Source of the DNA: Aspergillus flavus
Lineage: Eukaryota > Ascomycota > Eurotiomycetes > Eurotiales > Aspergillaceae
Assembly (NCBI RefSeq): GCF_009017415.1
Contig: NC_092404.1
Span: 1,798,001-1,862,000 of the forward strand
Length of the DNA: 64,000 nucleotides
Direction of reading: 5' to 3'
In this document: in pieces, positions 1-10,957 of the stretch
How the letters are laid out: every line of letters starts with the position of its first letter
Position numbering within the stretch: the stretch's first letter is position 1
Notes under the pieces: model-generated
What the model was told of the DNA's origin: nothing
The model's input: the letters and a program-made list of their open reading frames with translations, nothing else
Database searches by the model: none
Translations under genes and position numbers: made by a program

Positions 1-401
1 TACCTGTTGGAAACTTCGCAATGTAACAACCACAATATATCCACCATAATTCCTGTCATTATGCGCCGAAGAGACAAACATTGAGTGAAGACCTGGCACA
101 CCCGACTGATCGCGCCTGCTGCCAGTGGCTTCCAGTGAATGAATCCTTGCCTGTCTAACCTGACTGTACCTACTAGTACTACAAGTACTAGTAGTAATGC
201 CAAACACAATGTCCAATCAACAATGCATGTGGCTGTCTCGTACCTGCCTTGATTGGGATCAAGCACCGCGACCCCTACTTCCTACAGCTGGTGGCCTGTT
301 CAGTGCCTGAACAGGTTTCTCCTTTCACAAGGGCCAGTCTTCTCCAAATCCATAGGGCGCCAATACTCTGGGACTCTTGAGGTATATTGAGCCTGTTTGT
401 T
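1..401. other. left-edge non-coding stretch
   Basis: I see no gene here. A short palindromic cluster of CTAGTA-type units lies at 171-196, and a similar one occurs near 43.41-43.44 kb. Short open frames, such as one from an ATG at 198, stop quickly and have no protein-like composition. Confidence 0.4.
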
Positions 402-671
402 TCAGTTGAGAATACGTACTTCATGGAAAACAACCTCGCTTGATATGGCAACCGACACCCAGGGCTGCAGTTCAAACAGACGCCGCCAGGCATTCTCATT
501 TTCGGTCACCCTCCGCCCCTCGATAGCAAGAAGAGCCAGGTACATTAGCTGATTCCTTCGCGTGAAACGCGCATCTAATGGCTTACTAGGATTGTAAGAC
601 CTCCTGTTCCTCCACCATCGTGCGAGGAAAGCGTCCATTACCCGGTCTTCAATCCTCTTGATCCTCGACAT
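402..671 (-). CDS. small hypothetical protein (89 codons), uncertain
   Basis: An open frame starts with ATG at 671 and ends at 402. The product is basic and rich in Trp/Arg/Leu (for example WWRNRR near residues 19-24, and WRRLFELQPW), which looks more like protein than random sequence. No family is recognised, and no signal peptide or membrane segment is seen. The end may be wrong, because a further intron could extend the gene leftward. It is head-to-head with the disordered-protein gene on the + strand, whose 5' exon is also unresolved. One of the two models may be wrong where they meet. Confidence 0.3.
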   Translation of the reverse strand: MSRIKRIEDRVMDAFLARWWRNRRSYNPSKPLDARFTRRNQLMYLALLAIEGRRVTENENAWRRLFELQPWVSVAISSEVVFHEVRILN

Positions 672-764
672 AATCCTGCCGTTGTAACGTCCTCATGGAA
701 TAGGGGTGGTTACTATACTTCTCGGAACACAAACCTTGAGAGCCCTGTAAGCTGGGTACAAAGT

Positions 765-2336
765 TTGTCCAAACGGTCTCTTCGAAGAGCACGCTCAGGA
801 CTTATAGCTCTGAGAGCTGGAGTGCAGAGGCGCACTTCTATCTTCGGTACAAACCGCACGGTTAATATTCCTCGAGCTTGGCCTTCATCTAATGCCACTG
901 AGGGTTCCTCGGACCAGCAGGATGACGCCTCCTTCCCATCAACAATTTCTGAAGCCAGCACAGAGGAAGATTCTGATTTTGGAACTCATCTTCATCGAAC
1001 AGAGTGCAACGATGCTTCTTCGCTTAGTTGCGATGTGGATAAGTGCTTGGACAACTGGCCATTCTCTGTCACAATTACCGATCTCAATCCCTTCCAGGAA
1101 CTGACTGGAGGATATTGGCCTCCCGGTCTCTTTCTAACCGAGGCGGCGCATAGTATCTTCCCGAGGGATTCAACTGAGGGCAATAGTGGATTAGGATTGC
1201 AGATTTCGAGGGAATTGACTACTGGGGATTATATCCAATTGGACGATTTTTTCATGAATGAGTCGGATTCCGAACCAGAGGACTCTCTTCCCAGGCTGAG
1301 CCGTTCATCCAAGAGCCTTCCCGAACCTGGCTGTTCTCAAATAACAGGTGCAGAGGTTCAGCCCTCGTATTCAACCATTTTGACACCATTGTCCAACAAC
1401 CTACTTTCACCAGCCTTGCCTCGAGACCCAAGTATTAATGGGAATACGTCTCAGACCATGTCCCCCTTACCTTCCCCCAGTTTACCTGGACCCCCAACGT
1501 CGGATGGACAGCCATCTGGGCGATTCTACGCGTCCAGAACTCCCCAGGTGTCTAACGCTGCTCTGGTAGTGGAGTCCCGGGGACTCATCGATCGAGTTAG
1601 CACCTACAGCAATGATAGTATTAGTAGGACAGAAGACGAGGTTGAAGATCAAGTCCTAGGGCCAGCCATTCGTCATGAGTCTTCTCCAGACCTACCAACA
1701 GAGCCTACCCAGTCAGATCGTCAATCGATCACAGAAGATGCCCAGGCACAAGATATCCCTGAATCCGGAACAAATGACAACCTATCAAGCGACCCTGTTT
1801 GCACGGTGCGAACTTCAAGCTTGGATCTAGCAGACGCGACATCTGCAATGCAGCATGATGATCATCATACTCCATCGCGTCCATCAGGCGACACTGGTGG
1901 GCTGGGGTGTAGCGACTTTTCAGGGGAACAAATACCATGGTCAGCCCGCCCCAGCGAAGAGGTTACGGTAACTGATCGCACATCTGTGTCGAACAATCTA
2001 TGGACACCTATCGAAAATGGTGATCTTGCATCCTTACTATCCTTCACGGACGAATACTTTTTCGTTGACGGCAAAACCAGGGGTCACCCCGATAGAGGGG
2101 ATAATCCTACAAAGGCAGAACGGAGCATCATCAGCGATGGAAGCTTGTATAATGGACTAGGTCATGATCGCAGCCCGTCGGCGGGAACGCTAGATGTCCC
2201 TGAGGTAATTGGTCCTGGACGACCGATCCCTATTCAACCCCCTCGGCCATATCGAGTAGAGCGAGATGCCAGTGATGAATCCGTCGATGAATATCTTTTT
2301 ACGTATCCAATGTATCAGCGACGCTATTTTCCTTGA
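765..2336 (+). CDS. serine-rich disordered hypothetical protein, 5' end unresolved
   Basis: A long open frame of about 520 codons is rich in Ser, Pro, Asp, Glu and Thr, with a basic N-terminal stretch (RSLRRAR). There is no recognisable domain, signal peptide or membrane span, so a mostly disordered protein is likely, perhaps a scaffold or regulator. The frame begins at a TTG. It is open upstream to about 579 with no in-frame ATG, and the first internal ATG is about 160 codons in. A short upstream exon with the true start is therefore likely, but I could not place it. A three-codon upstream ATG frame lies at 695. The C-terminus (YQRRYFP) ends at TGA 2334-2336. Confidence 0.6.
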   Translation: MSKRSLRRARSGLIALRAGVQRRTSIFGTNRTVNIPRAWPSSNATEGSSDQQDDASFPSTISEASTEEDSDFGTHLHRTECNDASSLSCDVDKCLDNWPFSVTITDLNPFQELTGGYWPPGLFLTEAAHSIFPRDSTEGNSGLGLQISRELTTGDYIQLDDFFMNESDSEPEDSLPRLSRSSKSLPEPGCSQITGAEVQPSYSTILTPLSNNLLSPALPRDPSINGNTSQTMSPLPSPSLPGPPTSDGQPSGRFYASRTPQVSNAALVVESRGLIDRVSTYSNDSISRTEDEVEDQVLGPAIRHESSPDLPTEPTQSDRQSITEDAQAQDIPESGTNDNLSSDPVCTVRTSSLDLADATSAMQHDDHHTPSRPSGDTGGLGCSDFSGEQIPWSARPSEEVTVTDRTSVSNNLWTPIENGDLASLLSFTDEYFFVDGKTRGHPDRGDNPTKAERSIISDGSLYNGLGHDRSPSAGTLDVPEVIGPGRPIPIQPPRPYRVERDASDESVDEYLFTYPMYQRRYFP

Positions 2337-2683
2337 TACTTGATGGCCCCAACCGCTCATCTACCGTTCCGACTGCGTACCATTGTTCAGTGATAACTTG
2401 TGTACGAAAGCATATGCTGTACGGCCATTGGAAAATGTATACACTGCATTGTTAAATGGATCCATATACTTATTTTCCAGCCCAGCGGTTTATAGTTTGG
2501 CTTTGAGGTGTTCCTCAAAGTTACCACTCTTTTACGACCCAGTCTTGTTGGTATAGCCACTATTTCCGATCAGAGATTTGGATATTGTGGGATCGGAAGA
2601 TTCCGCAAGCCAACGAAGAACTTCAATGTTATATGAATATCCAAATTTCCATGACTTTGTTGTGTGTGCAAGCCAGGTAGTGA
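2337..2683. other. convergent 3' spacer
   Basis: A spacer of about 350 bp lies between the ends of the disordered-protein gene (+) and the CDK gene (-). It is AT-richer than the flanking exons and probably holds both 3' UTRs and polyadenylation signals. No gene is seen. Confidence 0.5.
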
Positions 2684-4304
2684 TCATCCCAAGCGTAGAG
2701 TAAAACCTGCCCCGGTCTCCCCACCGTCACCACTTGACTGGCCACCAAATACGCTAGCAAAGTCCAGTCGTGGAGCCTCCTGGCCTCGCTTCGGCGCTTC
2801 GGGCGTCTGCCGCCGCCTCCGTTTCTCCATGCCTGCCTTCGACGGGAACGTAGGAAACATTTCCTTTGGCTTTGGCCGAGGGTCTTCACGGAAGTACGGA
2901 TGTGAAAGACATTCCTGCGTCGTCGGCCGCGAGCTTGGATTCAAGGCTAGCAGCGACGAAAGCAGCTGAAGACCGGCATTTGTCAAAAAGGGAAACTTTG
3001 AACGTGGCAGAAGAGGTGGGTTCCCCGATGGAGCCGAGGTCTGCGGGAGTCGAAGAGACTTCGCGTTGGGAAGAGAACGGAAGCCAGGCCAAGTCTGCGG
3101 TGTTGGGGGCCCAGTCAAAGCAAAGATCTATTTTCCGTAAGTACGCATCCAACGAAACCTAACACCACGTGTATCAAGGATATGAAGTATAAACGGTACC
3201 TTAGACACTTGATCAACCTCATTCTTTCCCTGCAGTAGGGGCTCCTTGGTGAGTAACTCCCCAAAGATGCATCCGATACTCCACATATCAATCTCAGTGC
3301 CGTACTTCTCCGCCCCCAGCAACAGCTCCGGGGATCGATACCATAGCGTCACGACCAGCTGGGTCAGCTTCGGTGGCGGATCGCCGTAGTACCGGGCCAT
3401 ACCAAAATCGGCGATCTTGATTTCGCCCCGGTTGTTCATCAAAAGATTCGAGGTCTTTAGATCACGATGCATGATCCATTGAGAGTGGAGGAAGTCGAGA
3501 CCCGAAAGGACCTGGGAGAGGAGAGTTTTGATTTCCGATGGGAGGAATGGCTCGCGCATATCGTCGAGGAGCGTCTTCAGATCGTGTTCAAGAAAGTCCA
3601 TAACGAGGAAGACACTGTTTTATGCGGTGATCGGGGGCAGGAGGGTTTGCCTCGCACCCCCGGGCTTTGAGGTTAACTTTCTGTATCTGAACTTTCCAGG
3701 TCCTGGGGAGATGGGGAGTGTGAAAGGGTGAATTGGTTGTGATACGGAAGGGGGAAACGCACTCATCCATTTTAGTTCCGATAACTATTTCACGGAGGAG
3801 GACGATATTTGGATGACGAGCCTCTAGTAGGGTTTGGATCTCCCGTAAGCCCGTTACGGGGAACCCATCCGGGGAGTTGTCCATCTTGAGCTTCTTGAGG
3901 GCGACTATTTCGCCCGTCGTGATATCCTTGGCTCTGCTCACCCATCCGTACGAGCCCTCCTCGATATGATTCAATCGCTCGAAGTTGTCCACATGCCGAC
4001 TGGGACCCCATTCCTGGGTAGGGAACTGTAGTATATTCGATGTGTCTTCTTGTGGTTTTGCTGATTCAACCTGGACGTCGGCCGTTGTGTCGGGATCATT
4101 GGAAAGTCGGCGACGTTTCTTGGGAGGTGCTTCTGTGTCATTGTTTGCGGCTTCGCGTTGTCGGGCAGCTTCTTCAGCTTGTTGCTCGAGCTGACGTTGT
4201 TTCTCTGCTTTGGCGCGTCGTTTCTCTTCCTTTTCGCGTTTGCGTTGCGCATTGATCGCTTCTGCTTCTGGGTCTTCATCCGCCCAGCGGGACTTGGAGG
4301 ACAT
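2684..4304 (-). CDS. cyclin-dependent protein kinase, PITSLRE/CDK10-11 type
   Basis: Three exons (4304-3763, 3614-3200, 3127-2684) join in phase to give 466 residues. Residues 1-105 form a charged, Lys/Arg/Glu-rich region, probably coiled coil, with a basic PKKRRR nuclear-signal-like motif near 61-66. The kinase domain runs from about 109 to 410: glycine loop EEGSYG, catalytic Lys137 in VALK, a PVTGLRE helix at 149-155 (the PSTAIRE equivalent, close to PITSLRE), HRD at 230-232, DFG at 250-252 and T-loop Thr270 before LWYRSPE. This fits CDK11 or CDK10-like kinases, which act with L- or M-type cyclins in transcription and splicing control. The tail after about 410 is basic. All catalytic residues are present, so an active enzyme is expected. 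It shares a 335-bp divergent promoter with the copper chaperone gene. Confidence 0.92.
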
Positions 4305-4639
4305 TTTTTTTCGGCAATTGGAGGGGTGATTAGGGTTATCAATTCGATATTAGAATGTGATGAAGCTCCAGGGTCGGGAAGCTTCCATGTGGAGGTTGGT
4401 TTCGGAGTTGCGTGCCTGAGGTTCTCGGAAACGGTAATTTAATTGGAGGGATGACGCTATCAGCATTTCGACGCCGATTTCAAATCCCCCGCTTTGTTCC
4501 GCGGGGCTTCTGCTTTTTTTCTTTCTACACGGTCGTTTATTACTATCTGTGACTCAACGATTATTACAATTTTTATATACTTGATTCCATCTTGCTATAT
4601 TCTTTGCGCTGCGAGCGTTACACGTCCCAAACGTACATC
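4305..4639. promoter_or_regulatory. bidirectional promoter, CDK / CCS1
   Basis: A 335-bp spacer separates the two start codons (CDK ATG at 4304 on -, CCS1 ATG at 4640 on +). It has T-rich tracts near 4515-4530 and 4545-4580. No clear TATA box is seen, as expected for two housekeeping genes. Confidence 0.6.
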
Positions 4640-5602
4640 ATGATCGAACCCTTCCAGGTACGTTTGTTCCGCTCTATACCGTGGGTAGCAAGTATATTAT
4701 AAATCAGGGCTGAATGTTTAATCAGACCACCTTCGCGGTCCCAATGACCTGTGAGGGCTGCGTGAAAGATATCTCCAGCACCTTAAACAAGCTCGATGGT
4801 ATTTAATTTCCCCTGTCATAAGGATTGCCTGTTTGTCCGGACTAATTGGTCGGCGGCGTTCCCCAGGCATCAACAAGGTCGATGCCAATTTGAAAGACCA
4901 ACTCGTATTTATCGAAGGCACGGCGCCACCTAGTTCCATCGTTTCCGCGATTCAAGCTACGGGTCGTGATGCAATTCTACGGGGTAGTGGGACCTCCAAC
5001 AGTACGTCTCTCCGTTCATCCTTGTTTCATTTGCCGCCAGGCATCTGCCTGGTCCCTGGGGCTGTGCTGATATTCACCCATCAGGTTCCGCTGTTTGTAT
5101 TCTGGAGACGCATGCGAATTCGGTCCCGAACAAGATCCGTGGATTGGCGCGTATGGTGCAGGTCTCGTCCAACATGACGCTTGTGGATCTGACCATTAAC
5201 GGACTGGCGCCGGGCAAATACTGGGCCACAGTGCGCGAGGCCGGAGATATTTCACAGGGAGCCGCATCTACCGGGGGCATCTGGGAGGCATTGAAGGCTA
5301 CGGTGTTGGGATCGGAGGCGGCCAAAGAGCCACGCGGAGTGTTTGGGACGGTGGATGTGGACGAGAAGGGACGAGGCAATGTCTTCTTGGATCGGCCATT
5401 GGCTGTTTGGGAGATGATTGGACGGAGTATGGTGGTGTCGAAGAGCAAAGAGGGTCCGTTCCGTAAGGAAGACCCGGATACATTGGTTGGGGTGATTGCT
5501 CGGAGTGCGGGTGTGTGGGATAATGATAAGATGGTGTGTTCTTGCTCTGGAAAGAATGTGTGGCAGGAGCGTCAGGAACAGGTGTCTCAGGGGATGGTTT
5601 AA
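4640..5602 (+). CDS. ccs1: copper chaperone for superoxide dismutase
   Basis: Four exons (4640-4657, 4726-4798, 4867-5001, 5085-5602) join in phase to give 247 residues. This chaperone loads copper into, and helps oxidise, Cu/Zn superoxide dismutase in the cytosol and mitochondrial intermembrane space. Domain 1 is an Atx1-like fold with the copper site MTCEGC (Cys15, Cys18). Domain 2 (about 85-200) is SOD-like, with SNMTLVDLTINGLAPGKY and ISQGAASTGG segments; some SOD metal ligands are absent, as usual for fungal members. The C-terminal CxC (Cys227 and Cys229, followed by SGKNVW) is the third-domain copper-transfer motif. Length and order match fungal CCS1/LYS7. The first exon codes for only six residues, so automated models may miss it. 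Confidence 0.95.
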
Positions 5603-7542
5603 GTTTTGTTCTTTTTCTCTCTTCCTATTTTTTTGGGCATCTATTTGATGCCCCCTTTTGGCCCCATTCACATTGACTTTGTGACTGGAGAGGCGGGAGC
5701 TGCCTTACATTTTTGTTTTTAAGTTGTGATACCTACTTGTAGTGAGATGATGTCAGTGATGTTTCGTATGTGAATGAATCTGCATGAGGCTAGACGTGAT
5801 GCTGCTGGGTCCTAAATTGTTAGACGAACGGGCAGGATTGTGATTCCATTGAATTCAACGATCAGTGCGCTGGAAGTGGAACTATAGATAGACGGTGAAG
5901 GAGGAGAGAAGATACCTACCTAGGGTATCAACTCACCACCTGATCATAGTAACTAGTGGATAAAAAGGGAAAGGCTAAAGAAATTCCGCGATGGAAACCC
6001 CGCTATTGGATGTAAGGACATCAAATTGCAACGGTCGCGGAGCGTCATTGGATCCTGCCACGCGTGATTTTCTAGATGAATTTCTTGCGTTCAGTCAATT
6101 CTCGGCAAGGAAATCCAGGCGGAATTGTGCTAGTCGACGGAAATTGATTGATAGAAAAGTGAGGGATGGACTGGAAGCGCCGTGGCGGGGCGACAAAGTA
6201 TATTCTTGCCAATCTCATATCAGGTTTCCCCGGAGTATTTCTCATTCGTTTGCGGGACGGCAGTCGCCAAGGAAATTCATTGAGTAACGATCTTATGATC
6301 TTAGGTAGGTAGTAGCAATCTCCCATGGGATTGTCGTACTGCACCTCGGGAGAGTGGTTATTAATAAATGAGAGCGTTCCTTGTTCTCCGCCATGGCTCG
6401 TCGGAACGACCTTTTAATATATCCAATACTACTCCAAGGATATAGTTAAGGAATAATAGAAATGAATATGGAAAATAAGTGTGAATATTGCGGCAGCCAC
6501 CAATGAGGGAGGGGAAATGAGGGATCTTCCCTGCAATGTGATGAAGTTTCCCCTGCAGGGGACCAATCAGCGACCGGGATACTAGCTAGGGATCCCAGAC
6601 GCTGCAGCTGCAGCCATTCAGGCCAACGCTTGCTTAACGCCCCTCGCCAGGAACTTCAACTGGCTGGTCAAATTGAACGGAACAGTTATTTTTATAATCT
6701 CGACTCCCTTGGCAGTCCTTCGTCTTTCCCCCTCCTTCCTGCCCTTCGGCGCTTCGAATCGGATCTATTGGTACTCCCTGAACTATCTAAGTATAGTATC
6801 GACCACTCCATTGCTTTACCTTGCTGCTGCATACTCTGCACGCTAGTCTTCATATGTGCCCTCTGCCACAAATTTTCCCTGTCCTTACATTTTTTTTTCC
6901 TTTCCCAGTTGGGTGAATCTGCTCCTCTTGACTTCATACATCTTATAGTGGCCGCTTTATAGACTCAAGGTTCTCAACTGCACACAATCCGATCGACCAA
7001 AGCTGTGAAGGATGCTCACAAGGGTAGGCGAATTGATCTAGCCACCGCATTATCTATCTATCATCCTTGCGTCTGCTTGTCATAGTCACTAGTGGCCATT
7101 CAACGACCCTGGTCACCCGTGATCTAAATATATATCCGATCTATCTCCCCCACCAAGCCAGACTAACTCGCTGCATTGCGGTGCGCTTGGACTATCACTG
7201 GCTCCATTGCGGGACAATATTCCCTGGCTCACCGACTGAGAAAGCTCCTAGCACGCTTTTATCCTTTCGTGGCACAAACCGGGTCTCTCGGCCTGCCGGT
7301 CCCATCACTACCCCTGCCTCTGCGTGGTGAACTTGCAGTGGTTGGTTTCTTGGCCATTAGTATATATCCGCTGCTACCTGAGCGCACCGCGAGAGTTGTC
7401 CGGCCTACTAGTCAGCAACCCGTGGGCTGTACCTCTGTCTGTGACCTTGTCTACCATCGCACCGACCCGGTTGTCAGGTGAGGGAACGACCAGGCCCCAG
7501 GAGATCTAAAGAGGTATCTTAAGCCCTCGGATAGCTGGAGCC
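5603..7542. other. 1.9-kb spacer, probable long noxR promoter/leader
   Basis: The stretch lies between CCS1 and noxR. Several short open frames on both strands (for example 5991-6287, 6630-6962, 7176-7481) have no recognisable domains and are probably chance frames. The part from about 6650 to 7540 is pyrimidine-rich on the + strand, as in promoters and 5' leaders of regulated fungal genes. Upstream ATGs there could act as uORFs. Confidence 0.45.
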
Positions 7543-9345
7543 ATGTCTATCAAACAGGTATGTACCGTGATGTTCGGAATGTGACCGCAGATGCTCATCA
7601 AGACGATCAGGAAATCGAGACGTGGGTGCAAGCCCTCGAACATTATGACCGTCAAGAATACGACGAAGCCCTCCGGGTCTTTGACCAGATTGCCGACACG
7701 TCTAAGATTTTCTTCAACTGTGGTGTGATCTATGCAACACTAGGGGAGCATGAGAGGGCGGTATGTGCCGAAGTCTGACGTGTACGACACGGTACTAACA
7801 ACTGTAGGTCGAGTGTTACCAGCGGGCCGTCAGTCTAGACCAATACCTCGCCATTGCGTACTTCCAAGAAGGTGTCTCCAACTTTCTTCTGGGCGACTTC
7901 GAAGAGGCATTGGCCAACTTCAATGATACCCTACTATACCTCCGAGGCAACACATCCATTGACTACGAGCAACTGGGCCTGAAGTTCCGTTTATACTCAT
8001 GTGAAGTTCTGTTTAACCGTGGTCTGTGCTACATATACCTGCAGCAACTGGGGCCCGGGATTCAGGACTTGGAGTATGCGGCGAAGGAGCAGGTCACGCC
8101 AGACCATAGTGTCATTAACGATGCCATCCGAGAACGGGCAGAGGTATGTCTAGATCCAAGATTGGTTCTCTATCTGTATTGACTCCATAGGGTTACACGG
8201 TGTTTTCCATCCCCGTAGGGGTTCTTTATCGACCAAATGAGGCCAAGGTCAAGAACCTCAAAACCAAGGACTACCTCGGCAAGGCACGGTTGATCGCTGC
8301 ATCGGATCGTAGTGGTGCCCCGCTCCAGCCAGGTGACATTGTCAGAGCTCAGTCTGGACTAGACAATCGAGCTCCCCCCGAAAGTCTCTACGCAGCCAGC
8401 AAACTAGTACAACGAAACATCACGAGAAGTCGTCAGCACTCAGAGCCACCTCTGAACCGCAACCTATTTCCCCCAACACCACCGCCAGATGCCGACAAAA
8501 GTAGCGTCGGCAGCCCTCCTAGTAGTTCTGGGATGAACGGTCGACCGGGCTCCATCCGTGCGGCCCGTCCGCCTCGCCTCGACTTGGACCGACCGGGTGC
8601 CCACCCTCCCGGATGCAGAGTTGATACAACACCGGAGAAGCCACGAATCGGGACGACGCGCACAGCATCGGAGCCGCGGGGGCCACCCCAGCTACACCAC
8701 CGCTCATCTCAAGGCGAATTCACAGTCTACCGAGAAATGGGGCATCGACGGGGAGCGAGTGACGCAGGCTTCCCAGCCCCATCGAAGAAGATGTATGGAG
8801 AAGAAGTGTACAGCGGGTACTCTCGCCCGACCGTGGTCGTCAATGGAGGTCGGAGAGCCATGCCCCGTCAGCGGGAGCGGTACATTGATGAAGAAGAAGA
8901 GTATGCCAGCGAAGCAGAGGAAGGCGGGGCAGACGGTGACTTCGAAATTGTCGAATCACGACGCCGAACACGGTCACCGAACCGAGGGTCAAGAAGAGCC
9001 AACTCGCGCCGGCCAGAGGTACGCAGGTTTCGGGTCAAGGTACATGCCGTGGAGGACACACGGTACATCATTATCGGACCGACGATCGGCTTTAGCGAGT
9101 TCGAAATGAAGATCCGGGATAAGTTTGGGTTCCGCGGGCTATTGAAGATCCGTATGCAGGACGAAGGGGATATGATCACGATGGTGGATCAAGAAGATCT
9201 GGATCTTCTGTTCAGTTCTGCCCGTGAAACTGCAATAAGGGAAGGGAGTGAAATGGGGAAGATGGAGGTATGTCTTTGTCCTTCTGCGTTCGCGTACCGA
9301 GACTGACCACAGCAGATATGGGTTGAAGAGCGATCTATGATTTGA
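7543..9345 (+). CDS. noxR: NADPH oxidase regulator NoxR (p67phox-like)
   Basis: Five exons (7543-7557, 7611-7760, 7808-8143, 8191-9267, 9316-9345) join in phase to give 535 residues. NoxR binds the small GTPase Rac and activates NoxA/NoxB at membranes, driving ROS-dependent development. Residues about 6-170 carry TPR-type helices (EALEHYD-like repeats, LFNRGLCYIYLQQ), followed by the activation-domain-like segment GYTVFSIPVGVLYRPNEAK. Residues about 200-400 are disordered, Pro/Arg-rich and then acidic. A PB1-like domain (VRRFRVKV to DLDLLFSSA) lies near residues 430-510. The first exon encodes MSIKQ and joins to EIETW across a 53-nt intron. The last exon encodes only IWVEERSMI. Choosing those two short exons rests on the known N- and C-termini of the family. 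Confidence 0.93.
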
Positions 9346-10152
9346 TGACCTGGTGTTGGCGTTGGCTGGTCGCATTGGACTGCATGGCATGTTATACCCT
9401 TCGATGACGCTTGTACATACACGATTATGATAATGCATTTTTGTACAAACACTTGTGACTGGTAACTATAATTGTATAACATGGGCGACAATAAGTATCG
9501 AGTACACATTGAAAAGATGGCAAGTAGCATGGTCTCAAGTGAGCCAATAAGTTCATTACCTTCAATTACTGCAAGAAGCCTGAAGTGGAAGTCAGAAAAA
9601 GAGCAAGACAACTAGAGGGAACCCACCAGTGTAAAGCATAAAAGCACTAGAATTCCACGAGAAAAATCCATATTGCTGTCCAGATATGTGATAGAAATGT
9701 AAAGGATGTTTTATCCTTTTAGTCATAACAAAGCTATCCAACACCACCTGGGTAGGGTATTAATCGACCCGCCTGAAGTCTCTCTTAGTTCTGATACGAG
9801 GAGAGCTAGGGTCTCGAGAGTGGGAGCAGCTGGGAATCTTGAATCTACAGCTGAGATCTGACTCTGACAAGTCGAGGTCATCACTGTTTCTCGCTGTCTC
9901 AAATTGTGCACTCGCTTCTTCCTTTGGCATCGGATGTGCCTGTCCTGGTTCCAAATGACTTATACATAATTGCTTGTCAGACAATGTTGGGCCTATGTTT
10001 CCATGCAGGGCTATATACCAATTAGAACCTCTCTCACCGGCATACCGCAAAACGCGAAAGCAATTCTGAGCTATGGACAAGCGAGGAAAAAGGCTATTCT
10101 TCCTTTCCATCCAACAATGAAGCAGCCACTGTATACAGCCGTAAGTGATGTC
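9346..10152. other. convergent 3' spacer noxR / LPMO-like gene
   Basis: About 0.8 kb lies between the stop codons of two convergent genes. A 116-codon frame on the minus strand (9760-10110) has no recognisable features and probably lies in the 3' UTR of the LPMO-like gene. Confidence 0.4.
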
Positions 10153-10957
10153 CTAGGACTCAACGTAGAAGTCATGGCAACTTTCATAAGTTTGCTCGTT
10201 CCCGCTGGCATACCAATACCACTGTATCACGCAATTGCCGGCCTGGCTACACGTTGAACCGAGAGAGTCCGGAATGGTCACATTGTAGTCAACTATTCCG
10301 ATAGACACAGGGTGAATAGGTTAGTAGGAATCTGGTATGTGAGGGCATATTAGTACGTACTATCGTCACGAGGTGGGCCTGAGAGATGGTCTGGCCAGTT
10401 ATCCCATGAGCGGAGCGGCTCGCCAATGATCTCGTTTGTGGCCGTGTTGACGATCGATACGTTCTTCCTTGAGTATAAGCCATTGAACTTCAAAAGCAGA
10501 GCTAGGAGAGGGCAGGAGCTTACAGCGTAACCGGGATGGTGACCGGCAATCAAGTTGATGTGGAAGTAGAGAACTTCGCCAGCCTTGAGAACCTGGACAT
10601 TATCGGTATTGTCTTCGAACTGATATCCTCTGCAAAGGAAGGCATTGCACTTGTAGTCGGCGTCGGTTTCCTGTACAGCGTTCTCTATAGGGCCGGCGAT
10701 GTCTGATGCTGCCTGTCACCATCCCCTTCCTGTAGATGATCTGGAATACACTAACCACTTTCGAGGACATCCACGACAGCTGAACCACATGCAGCTTCAT
10801 GAGCTGGACCCGTCTATTGCATATGTTTTAGCATTTTTAGTGGAATCAAGATGGCGGAATTACGCACCTTGCGAGGAGGGGGATCCTCCACAACGGCGTG
10901 CCCGCAGACGCCTGATATAACAGCGAGCAGAGCAAGTTTCGTTACGGGGGAAATCAT
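10153..10957 (-). CDS. secreted LPMO-like / chitin-binding type-4-like protein
   Basis: Five exons (10957-10868, 10813-10756, 10702-10524, 10463-10361, 10292-10153) join in phase to give 189 residues. Residues 1-19 are a signal peptide (KLALLAVISG core) ending before His20. The mature protein would begin HAVVEDPPPRK, so His is the N-terminal residue, as needed for the copper 'histidine brace' of lytic polysaccharide monooxygenases. A second candidate ligand is His in AGHHPGYA, near residue 106. Six cysteines (AACGS, YKCNAFLCRGY, GSTCS, GNCVIQWYWYA, ESCHDF) suggest three disulfides. I recall similar fungal proteins annotated as chitin-binding type-4, but substrate and activity are inferred. 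The exon-4 acceptor (AAG before AACGTATCG) was chosen by family similarity; another AAG lies 24 nt earlier in frame. Confidence 0.8.

Noticed and set aside
8558..9109. Alternative + strand frame inside noxR
   Set aside because: It overlaps the NoxR exon in another frame, and its composition follows from the Arg/Pro-rich linker.
9760..10110. 116-codon minus-strand frame as a separate gene
   Set aside because: It lies directly after the LPMO-like stop, has no domain and low protein character.
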